Below are positions 53,628 to 63,056 of a stretch of 64,000 bases of DNA, piece after piece (the first letter of the stretch is position 1; each line of letters opens with the position of its first letter). Where the stretch lies: the NCBI RefSeq assembly GCF_016889425.1, contig NZ_CP069513.1:930001-994000 (forward strand), in the 5' to 3' direction. The DNA comes from Corynebacterium amycolatum (GTDB lineage: Bacteria > Actinomycetota > Actinomycetes > Mycobacteriales > Mycobacteriaceae). The position numbers and the translations under genes are program-made. The notes beneath the pieces were generated by a model. The model did not search any database and was not told the origin of the DNA. It saw nothing but the letters and a program-made list of their open reading frames with translations.

Positions 53628-55832
53628 GTGTCCCCCGTGGTTCGTATTGGCAAGAATCTGCTGACAAATCCGTTTGCTACCTCTCGCAGCTCCCTGACCT
53701 GCACTTACAAGTGTGGTAATGCTTGTGCTGACGATGCTCCGAATGAGTTCTCTGACAACCAGTACTTCGGTGATGTTGCGAAGCAGGCATTCTCCCAGCG
53801 CGCATTCTCCCGTCGTGCTGCACTGAAGGTCACTGGTGCTAGTGCTCTTGCGGTCGGCGGTGGCGCCGTGCTGGCCGCTTGCTCCTCTGATGATTCGGGC
53901 AGTGCCGCAGGTGGCTCCGATGCCTCCGGTACCACTGCTGCCGGTGACGGTAGCAAGGGCGAATCGCCGGAGGGTATGCGTTTCGACGCCGTTAAGCCGA
54001 ACACGGAAGACGCAGTCGTTATCCCGGACGGCTACGAGCAGAATGTTCTGATTCGCTGGGGCGACCCAATCCACGAAGGTGGCCCGGAGTTCGACTTTGA
54101 CAAGCAGACTCCGGAAAACCAGCTGAAGCAGTTCGGCTTCAACAATGACTTCGCTGGCCTGATTAAGGCTGAAGACGGCACACTGCTGTACGTCTGCTCG
54201 CACGAGTACACCACTGAGCCGATGATGTTCCGTGCCTACAAGAAGGAAGATGCCACTAAGGAGCAGGTCGACATCGGACTGGCTGCCCACGGGCAGACCA
54301 TCCTTGCTGTGGAAGAGGATGACAAGGGATTCCTGAAGCCGATCCTGAGCGACAAGCGTAACCGTCGTATCACTGGCTTCACCGAGTTCACAGTTGACGG
54401 TCCGGCTGCTGGTCACGATCTGCTGAAGACCAAGGCTGACCCGAGCGGTATGAAGGTCGAGGGAACTTTGAACAACTGCTCCGGTGGTGTTACTCCGTGG
54501 GGTACCTACCTGTCCGGCGAGGAGAACGTCGACCAGTACTTCGGCAACGTTGGCAAGCTCAAGGACGAGGACACAGTTAAGAAGCTCAAGCGCTACTCGG
54601 TCAAGAATGAAGAGCTGTCCGATCGCGCGTGGGAGAAGTACTACGACCGCTTCGATGTCTCCAAGGAGCCGAATGAGCCGAACCGCTTCTTCTGGCTGGT
54701 GGAGATTGACCCATCTGACCCGAACTCCACCCCGGTCAAGCACACCGCACTGGGTCGTTTCAAGCATGAAGCCGGTCAGATTTACGTCACCGACGACGGC
54801 ACGGTTGTGTGCTACTCCGGCGACGACGAGCGTTTCGAGTACATCTACAAGTTCGTCTCTTCCCGCAAGGTTAAGGAAGGCGACCTCAAGCACAACATGG
54901 GCATTCTGTCCGAGGGCACGCTCTACGTCGGTAAGTTCAACGGTAATTCCGAGTCCGAGATTGACGGCTCCGGTGAGCTGCCGAAGGACGGCCGTTTCGA
55001 CGGTGACATTGAGTGGCTTCCGCTGATGACCGCCAAGGCAGACGGCAAGCACGAGTCCCACGTTGATGGCATGACCGCCGAAGAGGTCTGCATCTACACC
55101 CGCATCGCCGGTGACAAGGTCGGTGCGACTCGCATGGATCGCCCGGAGGATATCGAGCCGTCCCCGAAGACCGGTAAGGTCTACGTGGCGCTGACCAACA
55201 ACAAGTACCGCGGTAAGGCGAGCCCGGATAGCTCTGGCAAGACCCAGGACAACAAGGCCGCCAAGAAGACTGATGGCGCAGGGCGCCCCTATGAGGGTGC
55301 GACTGAGGTTGCACCAATCACCGAGAACAAGAATGGCCTTGTTCTGGAGATGGAAGATGACCACGCTGGTACCAAGGGCAAGTGGAACCTTCTGCTGGTC
55401 TGCGGTGACCCGAACGAGGCTTACACCTACTTCGGTGGCTTCGACAAGGAATCGGTCTCGCCAATTTCCTGCCCGGACAACGTCACCTTCGACGAGTACG
55501 GTAACCTGTGGGTTTCCACCGACGGTAACGCCCTGGACTCCAACGACGGCCTGTTCGCCGTTGCTGTCGAAGGCGAGCGTCGTGGTGAGACCAAGTGCTT
55601 CCTGACTGTTCCGGTTGCTGCTGAGACCTGTGGTCCGCAAATCTTCTCCAACCGCGTGATGGTCAACGTCCAGCACCCGGGCGAGATTGAAACGGATCAG
55701 GGCCACCCGGTCGGCGACAACCCGGACCCGACCACCAACCCGACCTCGCACTGGCCGGACGGTGGCAAGGAGCAGCCACGCCCGGCAGTCGTTCAGGTTG
55801 TACGCACTGATGGCAAGAAGATTGGTGTGTAG
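53628..55832 (+). CDS. phoX: PhoX-family alkaline phosphatase, Tat-exported
   Basis: 734 residues; GTG at 53628, GTG 53637 also possible. After ~58 leader residues comes a Tat signal (FSRRAALKVTGASALAVGGG) with a lipobox (VLAAC, Cys ~85), so it should be a Tat-exported lipoprotein. The mature domain is a PhoX beta-propeller: LNNCSGGVTPWGTYLSGEEN, DGMTAEEVCIYTRIAGDKVG, RMDRPEDIEPSPKTGKVYVA, and SCPDNVTFDEYGNLWVSTDG, with the acidic calcium/iron-binding residues of the family. It releases phosphate from esters outside the cell. Expression is expected under phosphate limitation. Confidence 0.93.
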   Translation: MSPVVRIGKNLLTNPFATSRSSLTCTYKCGNACADDAPNEFSDNQYFGDVAKQAFSQRAFSRRAALKVTGASALAVGGGAVLAACSSDDSGSAAGGSDASGTTAAGDGSKGESPEGMRFDAVKPNTEDAVVIPDGYEQNVLIRWGDPIHEGGPEFDFDKQTPENQLKQFGFNNDFAGLIKAEDGTLLYVCSHEYTTEPMMFRAYKKEDATKEQVDIGLAAHGQTILAVEEDDKGFLKPILSDKRNRRITGFTEFTVDGPAAGHDLLKTKADPSGMKVEGTLNNCSGGVTPWGTYLSGEENVDQYFGNVGKLKDEDTVKKLKRYSVKNEELSDRAWEKYYDRFDVSKEPNEPNRFFWLVEIDPSDPNSTPVKHTALGRFKHEAGQIYVTDDGTVVCYSGDDERFEYIYKFVSSRKVKEGDLKHNMGILSEGTLYVGKFNGNSESEIDGSGELPKDGRFDGDIEWLPLMTAKADGKHESHVDGMTAEEVCIYTRIAGDKVGATRMDRPEDIEPSPKTGKVYVALTNNKYRGKASPDSSGKTQDNKAAKKTDGAGRPYEGATEVAPITENKNGLVLEMEDDHAGTKGKWNLLLVCGDPNEAYTYFGGFDKESVSPISCPDNVTFDEYGNLWVSTDGNALDSNDGLFAVAVEGERRGETKCFLTVPVAAETCGPQIFSNRVMVNVQHPGEIETDQGHPVGDNPDPTTNPTSHWPDGGKEQPRPAVVQVVRTDGKKIGV

Positions 55833-55886
55833 GTTGCCCTTGGCAAGGAGCTAAGCAAAAACGCGCGGATTAGCGCGTAGACCTAT

Positions 55887-55930
55887 CGCGGCGCGTCTCG
55901 AACGAAAATAATGTTCGACGACGCGCCGCG
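55887..55930 (+). terminator. Long hairpin after phoX
   Basis: CGCGGCGCGTC plus TCGAAC pairs with GTTCGA plus GACGCGCCGCG (one bulged C) around a 9-nt loop: a 17-bp stem. No U-tract. Confidence 0.65.
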
Positions 55931-55987
55931 ACTGTATTCGGTAGAAAGTTAGTAATCGGGCGTTTTCTCAGCGCCACCACACTATCG

Positions 55988-56617
55988 ATGGGATTAATCC
56001 TAGTGAACAGCATTGTCATAATCGGCATCATCCTCGTTGTCATCGGGGTCATCGTCGTTGTTGTAGCGCGTCGGAATACTCAGGTTCCGGGGTCTGATCG
56101 GGAGCGCTTCGTCGATCCACTGATGACTGATGAGTACCGCAAGTACGGCCCAACCTCTGTCGCACCGGGCGCAATCCTGAACTACGGTGGTGCCTCTCAT
56201 GTTGTGCGCGGATCACTTGAGCTCTCTCAGGGACCGTTCCGCTGGTGGGAACATCTCGTCGACGGTGGGGCAGATGGTTCTTGGTTCGGCGTTGAGGAAG
56301 ATGAGGGTGAAGTCATCCTCACCTGGTGGCGCAAGCTTCCAGGTAGCTTCAAACCAGCTAATCCCATCGTTGTCGACGGTGTGGAGTACTGGGAGGAAGA
56401 GCGGGGGACCGCCCGCTACACCGCGATTGGCACCACTGGGCTGCCGCCCGAGGGGGCTACGGACTTCGTCGACTACAAGTCCGGTGACGGTCGCTTGCTC
56501 GGACTGGAACGCTACGGTGACTCGATGTGGGAGGCATCCACCGGTATTAGGATTCTTCCCGGTGAGATTGATGTTATGGCAGCGCCGGACCATAATCCGG
56601 ACACGGACAATCGCTAG
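55988..56617 (+). CDS. DUF4178 membrane-anchored protein
   Basis: 209 residues. One N-terminal helix (IVIIGIILVVIGVIVVVVA), then a beta-rich domain: GAILNYGGASHVVRGSLELS, FRWWEHLVDGGADGSWFGVE, VDGVEYWEEERGTARYTAIG and MWEASTGIRILPGEIDVM. This fits DUF4178. It opens a tightly packed five-gene operon ending in an aminopropyltransferase-like gene; the same association occurs in mycobacteria. Function unknown. Confidence 0.87.
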   Translation: MGLILVNSIVIIGIILVVIGVIVVVVARRNTQVPGSDRERFVDPLMTDEYRKYGPTSVAPGAILNYGGASHVVRGSLELSQGPFRWWEHLVDGGADGSWFGVEEDEGEVILTWWRKLPGSFKPANPIVVDGVEYWEEERGTARYTAIGTTGLPPEGATDFVDYKSGDGRLLGLERYGDSMWEASTGIRILPGEIDVMAAPDHNPDTDNR

Positions 56618-57168
56618 TGACGGTCACTATGTCGCTGGCAATTCTAGATGTGCCGTTCAAAGACACCGCTGCGGAGCAACTCCGCGTTGCTTTTGACGGC
56701 CAAGTCCCGGACACCCTCTGCGAGGCGGTTATCTCACACCCCGACGGCAAAACACCGTCGCTGACGCTCGGTGTCCTCGGAGCGTCGCATGTGGTTTTCG
56801 TCGGTAAGCGGGAGAACCCGTGCTTTACCGAGGAGATTTCCTGTACTGCGACACACGGTGTGCCTCTGAGCGGGGCGGGCGTGATGGTGAAAGCTCGTGT
56901 GGAGAACCTCTCGCCAGAAGCCTTCGCTCAGCGCGCAAATGCTTTACGGCGTGAGTTCGGAGCGGGACATCCCCATTCGGTCGTCGCAGAGTTTCCCGGT
57001 TCTCCCGGCGCGCTGACTGTGTTGTCTGCGGAGCCGATTGAGCAGGGGTATCGCTGGGATACGTGGCACGGCTACCCGCCGGGGCAGCTCGTGTGGACGT
57101 CGAATACTTGGACTGCCGTTGCTGGTAACCATGGGGCTGAGGCAGACCGCGTAAAGGGAGGTGCCTGA
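56617..57168 (+). CDS. DUF2617 family protein
   Basis: 183 residues; GTG start shares a base with the previous stop. Soluble; LAILDVPFKDTAAEQLRVAF, GASHVVFVGKRENPCFTEEI, and WHGYPPGQLVWTSNTW match DUF2617. Function unknown; second gene of the cluster. Confidence 0.87.
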   Translation: MTVTMSLAILDVPFKDTAAEQLRVAFDGQVPDTLCEAVISHPDGKTPSLTLGVLGASHVVFVGKRENPCFTEEISCTATHGVPLSGAGVMVKARVENLSPEAFAQRANALRREFGAGHPHSVVAEFPGSPGALTVLSAEPIEQGYRWDTWHGYPPGQLVWTSNTWTAVAGNHGAEADRVKGGA

Positions 57169-57172
57169 GTCT

Positions 57173-57637
57173 ATGGGACGCGGAAGTATTGGTTACGCAC
57201 TGATCGTTGTCGGCATTATGGTCACGCTGGCTGGTTTCTTCGTCGGCGGGAAATCTGCGGAAGAGAGGATTAGCGAGCGCTATCAGTCCGCGCCCGGCGC
57301 AGCATCTGCGACGCAGGTCAGCAGCGGAATTGATCGACGTTGGACCTGTGGCGATCGCGACCCCATTGAGGTGGGGCGTGAGCTGAAAGAAGAGATCAAG
57401 CCACAGGCCTACAACGAAGATGGCGGGGCGGCGTACCTGAGGACGAAGAAGCACCTGTTCATCGTTTCGCGTCAGACCCCTGAGGCAGGGTCGAAGGACA
57501 CGTGCCTGATAACCAGAGAATCACTTAGTGGCCGCTATTCGGGTGGGCACTTCATCTATCTCGGCCCCGGTTTCGGTCCCTCCGCCCCCTCCGGCGGTTC
57601 GGGTGGATCGGCCGGATCATTCGGAGGAGCGAAATAA
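57173..57637 (+). CDS. DUF4247 membrane-anchored protein
   Basis: The ATG at 57173 (154 residues) has GGAGG 11 nt upstream; a GTG at 57161 leaves no room for one. One helix (IGYALIVVGIMVTLAGFFVG) and an exterior domain with two cysteines (RRWTCGDRDPIEV, SKDTCLITRE) that may form a disulfide; GRYSGGHFIYLGPGFGPSA leads into a Gly/Ser tail. Fits DUF4247. Confidence 0.87.
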   Translation: MGRGSIGYALIVVGIMVTLAGFFVGGKSAEERISERYQSAPGAASATQVSSGIDRRWTCGDRDPIEVGRELKEEIKPQAYNEDGGAAYLRTKKHLFIVSRQTPEAGSKDTCLITRESLSGRYSGGHFIYLGPGFGPSAPSGGSGGSAGSFGGAK

Positions 57638-57639
57638 AC

Positions 57640-58149
57640 ATGGGACCAGTAACGTACATGGCCACCACCGGGACGGCTATCCTCACGGCGCAGTCGGAGA
57701 CATCAGAGACAGCGCAGTCAACAGTGGGCGAGCATCTGGCCGTCGGAGTACCGGCCACCATCGGTTACTTCCTTGCGGGTGCCCTAGTGCTTGTAGTCGG
57801 ATTCATTGTCCTTGATCTGATTACCCCTGGGAAACTGCGCGACCTGGTGTTTCTCGAAAACCGTGCGGGCGCCGCGATGATAGCGGGCTCACAGCAGATT
57901 GCGCTGGCCTGCATTGTCGTTTCGGTAATCCGCGCATCCGACGACGCCCTGATGATTGGCCTGGGGGAGACCCTCGTCTACGGTGCCCTCGGCATTGTGC
58001 TGCAGGCAGCATCGCTGCTGGTGCTGGAAGCCCTGATTCCGGGGCGCTTCCGTGATGTCGTGATGGACGCGAAAGTACGCCCCCGAGCGGCGTTGGCTGC
58101 GACCGCCTTCATCGTTATCGGTGTGATTAACGCGGTGGCGCTGTCATAG
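57640..58149 (+). CDS. DUF350 membrane protein
   Basis: 169 residues; GGAGGAGCG eight nt before the ATG. Four helices: IGYFLAGALVLVVGFIVLDL, GSQQIALACIVVSVIRAS, LVYGALGIVLQAASLLVLEA and LAATAFIVIGVINAVALS. DUF350 family, usually found beside DUF4178 and aminopropyltransferase-like genes. Confidence 0.9.
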   Translation: MGPVTYMATTGTAILTAQSETSETAQSTVGEHLAVGVPATIGYFLAGALVLVVGFIVLDLITPGKLRDLVFLENRAGAAMIAGSQQIALACIVVSVIRASDDALMIGLGETLVYGALGIVLQAASLLVLEALIPGRFRDVVMDAKVRPRAALAATAFIVIGVINAVALS

Positions 58150-59712
58150 ATGGAGACCACCACGACTTCCCGGCGTTGGCGGGCTCTCCTGCTGGGCTCT
58201 GTGGCGGCCTGCGCTGCCTGCGGCCTGGTCTATGAGCTGGCGCTACTGGCGCTGTCGGCTTCTCTTGGCCGCGGTGACGTCGTTGCGAATTCCCTGATTG
58301 TGGCCGGTTATGTCGCAGCGCTGGGTTTTGGCGCCGTCGTGGCGAAACCGTTTGTGCGCCGTGCCGCGGTGTCTTTCCTCGGTATCGAGTGTGCTTTGGG
58401 TTTGCTCGGCGGTGTGTCCGCAACCGCCCTGTACTGGGTATTTTCGGTTACAGGTGAGAGCCTAGGAGCATTGGTCGCTGCCACTTTCATAATCGGAACG
58501 CTGGTTGGCGCCGAGGTGCCGTTACTCATGACACTTCTGCAGACCGGTCGGACGTCCTCCGCAGAGGACACCGGTCGCGTGCTGGCGAATCTCAACGCCG
58601 CGGACTACTTCGGAGCCTTGGTCGGCGGTTTAATCTGGCCGTTTGTGCTCCTGCCTACAGTGGGAATGCTGAAGGCCACTGCCATCGCCGGACTGATCAA
58701 CGTCACCGCGGCATTGGTAATTGCCGCGCTGCTACTGAAGCAGATGTTGTCCCGCCGGGCACTTGTCACAGCTGTCGCCGCCCTCGTCGCGGCGCTGGTT
58801 GGGTTGGTTGCGTTGCTGGCCGGAATCCGGGACATCGAGGCGACCGCCCGGCAGTCGCTCTACGCCCAACCCATTGTTTTTGCCAAGCACTCGAAGTACC
58901 AGGACATCGTCGTCACCCGATTTGGCGGGGACCGGCGGCTTTATCTCGACGGGGGACTGCAGTACTCCAGTCGTGACGAGTACCGCTACACCGAGTCGCT
59001 GGTCTACCCGGCGGTGGATAAAGACACGAAGTCGGCATTGATTCTCGGCGGGGGAGATGGGCTGGCTGCCCGGGAGCTGCTGCGGATGCCCAACATCGAG
59101 CGCATTGTTCAGGTCGATCTGGATCCGGACGTCATCGAGGTCGCCCGCACTGTGCTGCGGGAAGATAACGGCGGCAGCCTGGACAATCCCCGAGTGGAGA
59201 AGGTTACTGCGGATGCTTTCGCATGGCTCCACGATCAGGCACGTGGCAAGACCCAGACGCAAAAATTCGACGCCATCTACGCAGATCTTCCCGATCCCGA
59301 CAACGCAGTGTTAGCCAAGCTTTACTCTCAGGAGTTTTACGGGTTAATCCGTACGGTGGCCGCGCCGGGCGCGAAGCTGGTGGTGCAGTCGGGTTCGCCA
59401 TTTTCGACGCCGCAGGCCTTCTGGCGCACCGACAGCTCGATTCGTGCCGCAGGCTGGTCGACCACTCCGTACCATGTGCATGTTCCCACCTTCGGGGACT
59501 GGGGGTTTGTACTCGCGCAGGCCGAGCCTGAGCCTCCTACGCTCGAGCTTTACGACGGCGCCCCGCCGCTGAAATTCCTCACTCCTGACGTGGCTCGGGC
59601 TGCGGCTGTGTTCGGTGCTGATAACGGTCCGCAACAATTGGAACCGTCGACACTGGCTCATCCTCGAATTGTGGAGGATATTCGTCGAGGTTGGCGGCAG
59701 GCGGGGGAGTAG
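58150..59712 (+). CDS. Membrane-fused polyamine aminopropyltransferase-like protein
   Basis: 520 residues, starting right after the DUF350 stop. About seven helices in residues 10-230 ([60 protein letters not shown]), then a spermidine-synthase-like domain: [40 protein letters not shown], nucleotide motif [32 protein letters not shown] and [20 protein letters not shown]. The helical domain resembles the fused membrane part of actinobacterial SpeE-like proteins. Whether it truly makes polyamines is unproven; the neighbours suggest a membrane-surface modification. Confidence 0.88.
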   Translation: METTTTSRRWRALLLGSVAACAACGLVYELALLALSASLGRGDVVANSLIVAGYVAALGFGAVVAKPFVRRAAVSFLGIECALGLLGGVSATALYWVFSVTGESLGALVAATFIIGTLVGAEVPLLMTLLQTGRTSSAEDTGRVLANLNAADYFGALVGGLIWPFVLLPTVGMLKATAIAGLINVTAALVIAALLLKQMLSRRALVTAVAALVAALVGLVALLAGIRDIEATARQSLYAQPIVFAKHSKYQDIVVTRFGGDRRLYLDGGLQYSSRDEYRYTESLVYPAVDKDTKSALILGGGDGLAARELLRMPNIERIVQVDLDPDVIEVARTVLREDNGGSLDNPRVEKVTADAFAWLHDQARGKTQTQKFDAIYADLPDPDNAVLAKLYSQEFYGLIRTVAAPGAKLVVQSGSPFSTPQAFWRTDSSIRAAGWSTTPYHVHVPTFGDWGFVLAQAEPEPPTLELYDGAPPLKFLTPDVARAAAVFGADNGPQQLEPSTLAHPRIVEDIRRGWRQAGE

Positions 59713-59782
59713 TGCGCTGAGTATTTCGCAAAGAGCCGGGCGAGTAGCAGGTCGGCGGTGTAGTCGGCTAACCTTTATAGCC

Positions 59783-61315
59783 GTGACTGACGCGAAGAAG
59801 ACCCCTGAAAACACCGCCACCGTTCCTGAGCAGCTGCGCATTCGACGCGAGAAGCGTGACCGCCTGCTCGAGGCTGGAATTCAGCCGTACCCGGTCGAGG
59901 TTCCCCGTACGCACTCTCTCAAGGATGTCCGCGAAGAGTGGGGCCACCTCGAGGCCGGCGAGGAGACTCAGGATGTCGTGACCGTCATTGGTCGTGTCAT
60001 GTTTATCCGTAATACCGGCAAGCTCTGCTTTGCCGCTCTGCAGGAGGGCGACGGCACGACCCTGCAGGCCATGCTTTCCAAGGCTGAGGTCGGCGAGGAC
60101 GCCCTGGCTGCTTGGAAGTCGGACGTAGATATGGGCGACTTCGTCCTCATTACTGGCCGCGTAATTTCTTCGCGCCGCGGCGAGTTGTCCGTAATGGCTA
60201 CCAAGTGGCAGATGGCCTCGAAGGCTCTGCGTCCATTGCCGGTGTCGTTCGCTGATCTGTCCGAGGACAGCCGTGTGCGTCACCGTTACACGGACCTGAT
60301 TATGCGTGAGCAGGCTCGTACTAACGCACTGACTCGCATCAAGGTCATCCGCGAGCTGCGCCACGCCCTTGAACGTCGCGGTTTCCTCGAGGTCGAAACC
60401 CCGATGTTGCAGACTCTGCACGGCGGTGCAGCTGCACGTCCATTCGTGACTCATTCCAACGCTTTGGACATTGATCTCTACCTGCGTATCGCGCCGGAGC
60501 TTTTCCTCAAGCGCTGCGTCGTCGGCGGTATGGAGCGAGTCTTTGAGATTAACCGTAACTTCCGTAACGAGGGCATCGACTCCTCGCACAGCCCGGAGTT
60601 CGCGATGCTGGAGTACTACGAGGCCTTCGGCACCTACGATGACTCCGCCCGCACCGTCCGCGAGGTCATTCAGGAAATCTGCGTCGCGGTCTTCGGTTCG
60701 ACGACCGTTACGCTTGCCGACGGCACGGAGTTCGACTTCGGCGGCGAGTGGAAGCAGATTGAGATGTACCCGTCGCTGAACGAGGCACTTGCTCGCAAGT
60801 TCCCTGGTCAGCCGGAAGTCACCATCGACTCGACCGTCGAGGAGCTAAAAGCAATCGCCGACGTGATTGGACTTGAGGTTCCGGAGAAGGGCGGCTGGGG
60901 CCACGGCAAGCTGGTCGAGGAAATCTGGGAGCTGCTCTGTGAAGATCAGCTCGACGGTCCTATTTTCGTCCGCGACTTCCCGGTCGAGACCTCTCCGCTG
61001 ACTCGTCAGCACCGCTCCAAGCCGGGCGTGACCGAGAAGTGGGATCTTTACGTCCGTGGCTTCGAGCTGGCTACCGGCTACTCCGAGCTGGTTGACCCGG
61101 TTGTCCAGCGTGAGCGCTTCGAGGACCAGGCGCGACTGGCCGCCGGTGGCGACGACGAGGCCATGGTTCTAGACGAGGACTTCCTGCACGCAATGGAACA
61201 GGGCATGCCGCCGACGACCGGTGTGGGTATGGGCATTGACCGCCTGCTGATGGCCTTGACCGGTCTCGGTATTCGCGAAACCGTGCTGTTCCCGATTGTG
61301 AAGCCGGAAGCGTAA
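59783..61315 (+). CDS. lysS: Lysyl-tRNA synthetase, class II
   Basis: The frame opens inside the previous gene (59615); the GTG at 59783 ([20 protein letters not shown], 510 residues) is the natural start and follows TAACCT by 8 nt. OB-fold: [20 protein letters not shown]. Catalytic motifs: [20 protein letters not shown] (motif 1), [20 protein letters not shown] (motif 2), [16 protein letters not shown] (motif 3). Confidence 0.97.
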   Translation: MTDAKKTPENTATVPEQLRIRREKRDRLLEAGIQPYPVEVPRTHSLKDVREEWGHLEAGEETQDVVTVIGRVMFIRNTGKLCFAALQEGDGTTLQAMLSKAEVGEDALAAWKSDVDMGDFVLITGRVISSRRGELSVMATKWQMASKALRPLPVSFADLSEDSRVRHRYTDLIMREQARTNALTRIKVIRELRHALERRGFLEVETPMLQTLHGGAAARPFVTHSNALDIDLYLRIAPELFLKRCVVGGMERVFEINRNFRNEGIDSSHSPEFAMLEYYEAFGTYDDSARTVREVIQEICVAVFGSTTVTLADGTEFDFGGEWKQIEMYPSLNEALARKFPGQPEVTIDSTVEELKAIADVIGLEVPEKGGWGHGKLVEEIWELLCEDQLDGPIFVRDFPVETSPLTRQHRSKPGVTEKWDLYVRGFELATGYSELVDPVVQRERFEDQARLAAGGDDEAMVLDEDFLHAMEQGMPPTTGVGMGIDRLLMALTGLGIRETVLFPIVKPEA

Positions 61316-61397
61316 GCGACGCTTCTTTTTAGCATGAAGTTATTCAAGTAGTGGTCAGCCGGAAAATTACGGCTGGTCGGCGAATTCATGTGTAGTT

Positions 61398-61419
61398 ATC
61401 CCGGTGTTATCACCGGGAT
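61398..61419 (+). terminator. Terminator after lysS
   Basis: ATCCCGGTG-TTAT-CACCGGGAT, a perfect 9-bp stem followed by TATCTTTAT. A weaker hairpin (CAGCCG/CGGCTG) lies 40 nt before it. Confidence 0.75.
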
Positions 61420-61446
61420 TATCTTTATCCCGTAATTTCTTCACCC

Positions 61447-62934
61447 ATGACTTCGGTAAATGGGAATAAGAAAATTAATCGGCGATCCGTATTGCGCTTG
61501 GGAGCAGCAGCGGGAGCGGTAGCGGTGGCCGTCAATAGCGTCGGGACGCGAGCAGTTGCATCGGCGGCTCCGAACCAGGCGCCGTTTCCATTAACAGGTT
61601 TGACCAGTGGCCTCGTGGTGACGGATCTGGAAGTCGTGACCGTGACCGATACGTCAGTGACATTTTCGTGGGCGACGTATGCAGGCCCACATCCAGCGTG
61701 GGGGAAGCTGGCTCCACTGGCACCGGCCGATACTGAAGTTGCGCTAGTGCCAGTCGACGCTGATGAGGGCGGCGAGCTGCCCGTGGTGTATAAGGACGAG
61801 GCGCAGGTTGGCTACCACTTTGTGACCGTCGATAAGCTGCGGCCTGGAACCACGTACCGTTTCGAATGTCGATCGAATGGGCTGGTCGCCGAGCCGGGAT
61901 TAATTACCCGAAACCTCCCCGATACGCCTGAACAAACTGGACGGTTCACGACGTTGGTCGCTCCGGAGGGGGAGTATCTGACCACGATTGCCATCCTCAA
62001 CGACACGCATATCGGCGAAAACGGGCACGGTATTGTTGTCGGCAATTTGCCTGCACCTATTTTCCCTGAAGCCGGTGCCGCACCGTACCCCGAGGTCATG
62101 TTGACGGCTGCCCTCGCTGAGCTTCGGGGGATGGGTATTGAAAGGGTTTTCATCAACGGTGATGCCACGTCGGAGGCACGTCCGGTGGAGGTACGTCGAT
62201 TTGCCGAGATTATGAATACTTTTGGCGCTCAGGGGCAGCAGTGGTTTGTCACCCGCGGAAATCACGATCGTCCGCATAAGCCAGATGCCGATCCGTCTGC
62301 TGGCTACGACGAATTCCCGGTTTTGGAGGGCACCGAAGATCATCGCGATCCCTTCGGAGTCCTACTGGGGCGTCCGCGACAAGAACTGTGGGTCACTCAG
62401 CAGGGGCCGGTCCGCGTCATCGGTCTGGATTCGTCGAAATTGGATCAGTCCGGTGGCGAGATTAGCCCGGGACAGTTCGATGCACTAGAGCAAGAACTAC
62501 AGCGCGACCCCAACAAGCCGACGGTTGTGCTGGCTCATCACCCAATTACTTCTGAGGCTGGCTGGACAAATGCTGCCGGCCCCATATTCATTCTCAATAG
62601 CGCTGATGCACGACGTTTGCAGCAGCTGCTTAACGACGCTTCGGGTGTATTCTTCGCGGGAGCAGGTCACACCCACCGTGCAAAGCGTACTCGCGGTGAT
62701 TTTGGTGCCGGCGTTGATTATTTGGAGACCGGCGCGTGCAAGGCATACCCCGGTGGCTACACGCTGCTGCATGTCTATTCCGGTGGTTACCAGGTTAATT
62801 TCCATCGTTTGAGCAGTGAAGATGCGCTTGCGTGGACTGCGCGTGCCCGTTGGGCGATGTACGGCTTCGAGCCCGAGGCGCTGCTTGGTGAGCTCGCTGA
62901 TCGCAACTACGTTGTTAACCTTGTTATCGCCTGA
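61447..62934 (+). CDS. Tat-exported metallophosphoesterase
   Basis: 495 residues. Tat signal NRRSVLRLGAAAGAVAVAV with cleavage near ASA. Residues ~55-165 form a fibronectin-type domain (VVTDLEVVTVTDTSVTFSWA, LRPGTTYRFECRSNG) as in purple acid phosphatases. Calcineurin-type metal motifs: ILNDTHIGE (DxH), VFINGDATSE (GD), VTRGNHDRP (GNHD), VLAHHPIT and GAGHTHRAK (GHxH). It hydrolyses a phosphoester outside the membrane; substrate unknown. TAATTT is 8 nt before the ATG. Confidence 0.9.
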   Translation: MTSVNGNKKINRRSVLRLGAAAGAVAVAVNSVGTRAVASAAPNQAPFPLTGLTSGLVVTDLEVVTVTDTSVTFSWATYAGPHPAWGKLAPLAPADTEVALVPVDADEGGELPVVYKDEAQVGYHFVTVDKLRPGTTYRFECRSNGLVAEPGLITRNLPDTPEQTGRFTTLVAPEGEYLTTIAILNDTHIGENGHGIVVGNLPAPIFPEAGAAPYPEVMLTAALAELRGMGIERVFINGDATSEARPVEVRRFAEIMNTFGAQGQQWFVTRGNHDRPHKPDADPSAGYDEFPVLEGTEDHRDPFGVLLGRPRQELWVTQQGPVRVIGLDSSKLDQSGGEISPGQFDALEQELQRDPNKPTVVLAHHPITSEAGWTNAAGPIFILNSADARRLQQLLNDASGVFFAGAGHTHRAKRTRGDFGAGVDYLETGACKAYPGGYTLLHVYSGGYQVNFHRLSSEDALAWTARARWAMYGFEPEALLGELADRNYVVNLVIA

Positions 62935-62986
62935 CAAGTTAGAAACCTGAAAGTTTTCTGTTACTTGGCAATGTTTTTTCAATTCC

Positions 62987-63002
62987 TGTGACAACGGTCA
63001 CG
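62987..63002. promoter_or_regulatory. GlxR-like site upstream of the acyl-CoA dehydrogenase gene
   Basis: TGTGACAACGGTCACG matches TGTGA-N6-TCACA at 9 of 10 fixed positions, 54 nt before the gene start. Confidence 0.5.
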
Positions 63003-63056
63003 TGATTCATTTATTGTTATGCCAGTAATAGTTCTGACTCGAAAGGCCATGATCAC

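Noticed and set aside
53601..55751. 716-codon frame antisense to phoX
   Set aside because: Shadow of the biased phoX gene; Val/Leu-rich without motifs.
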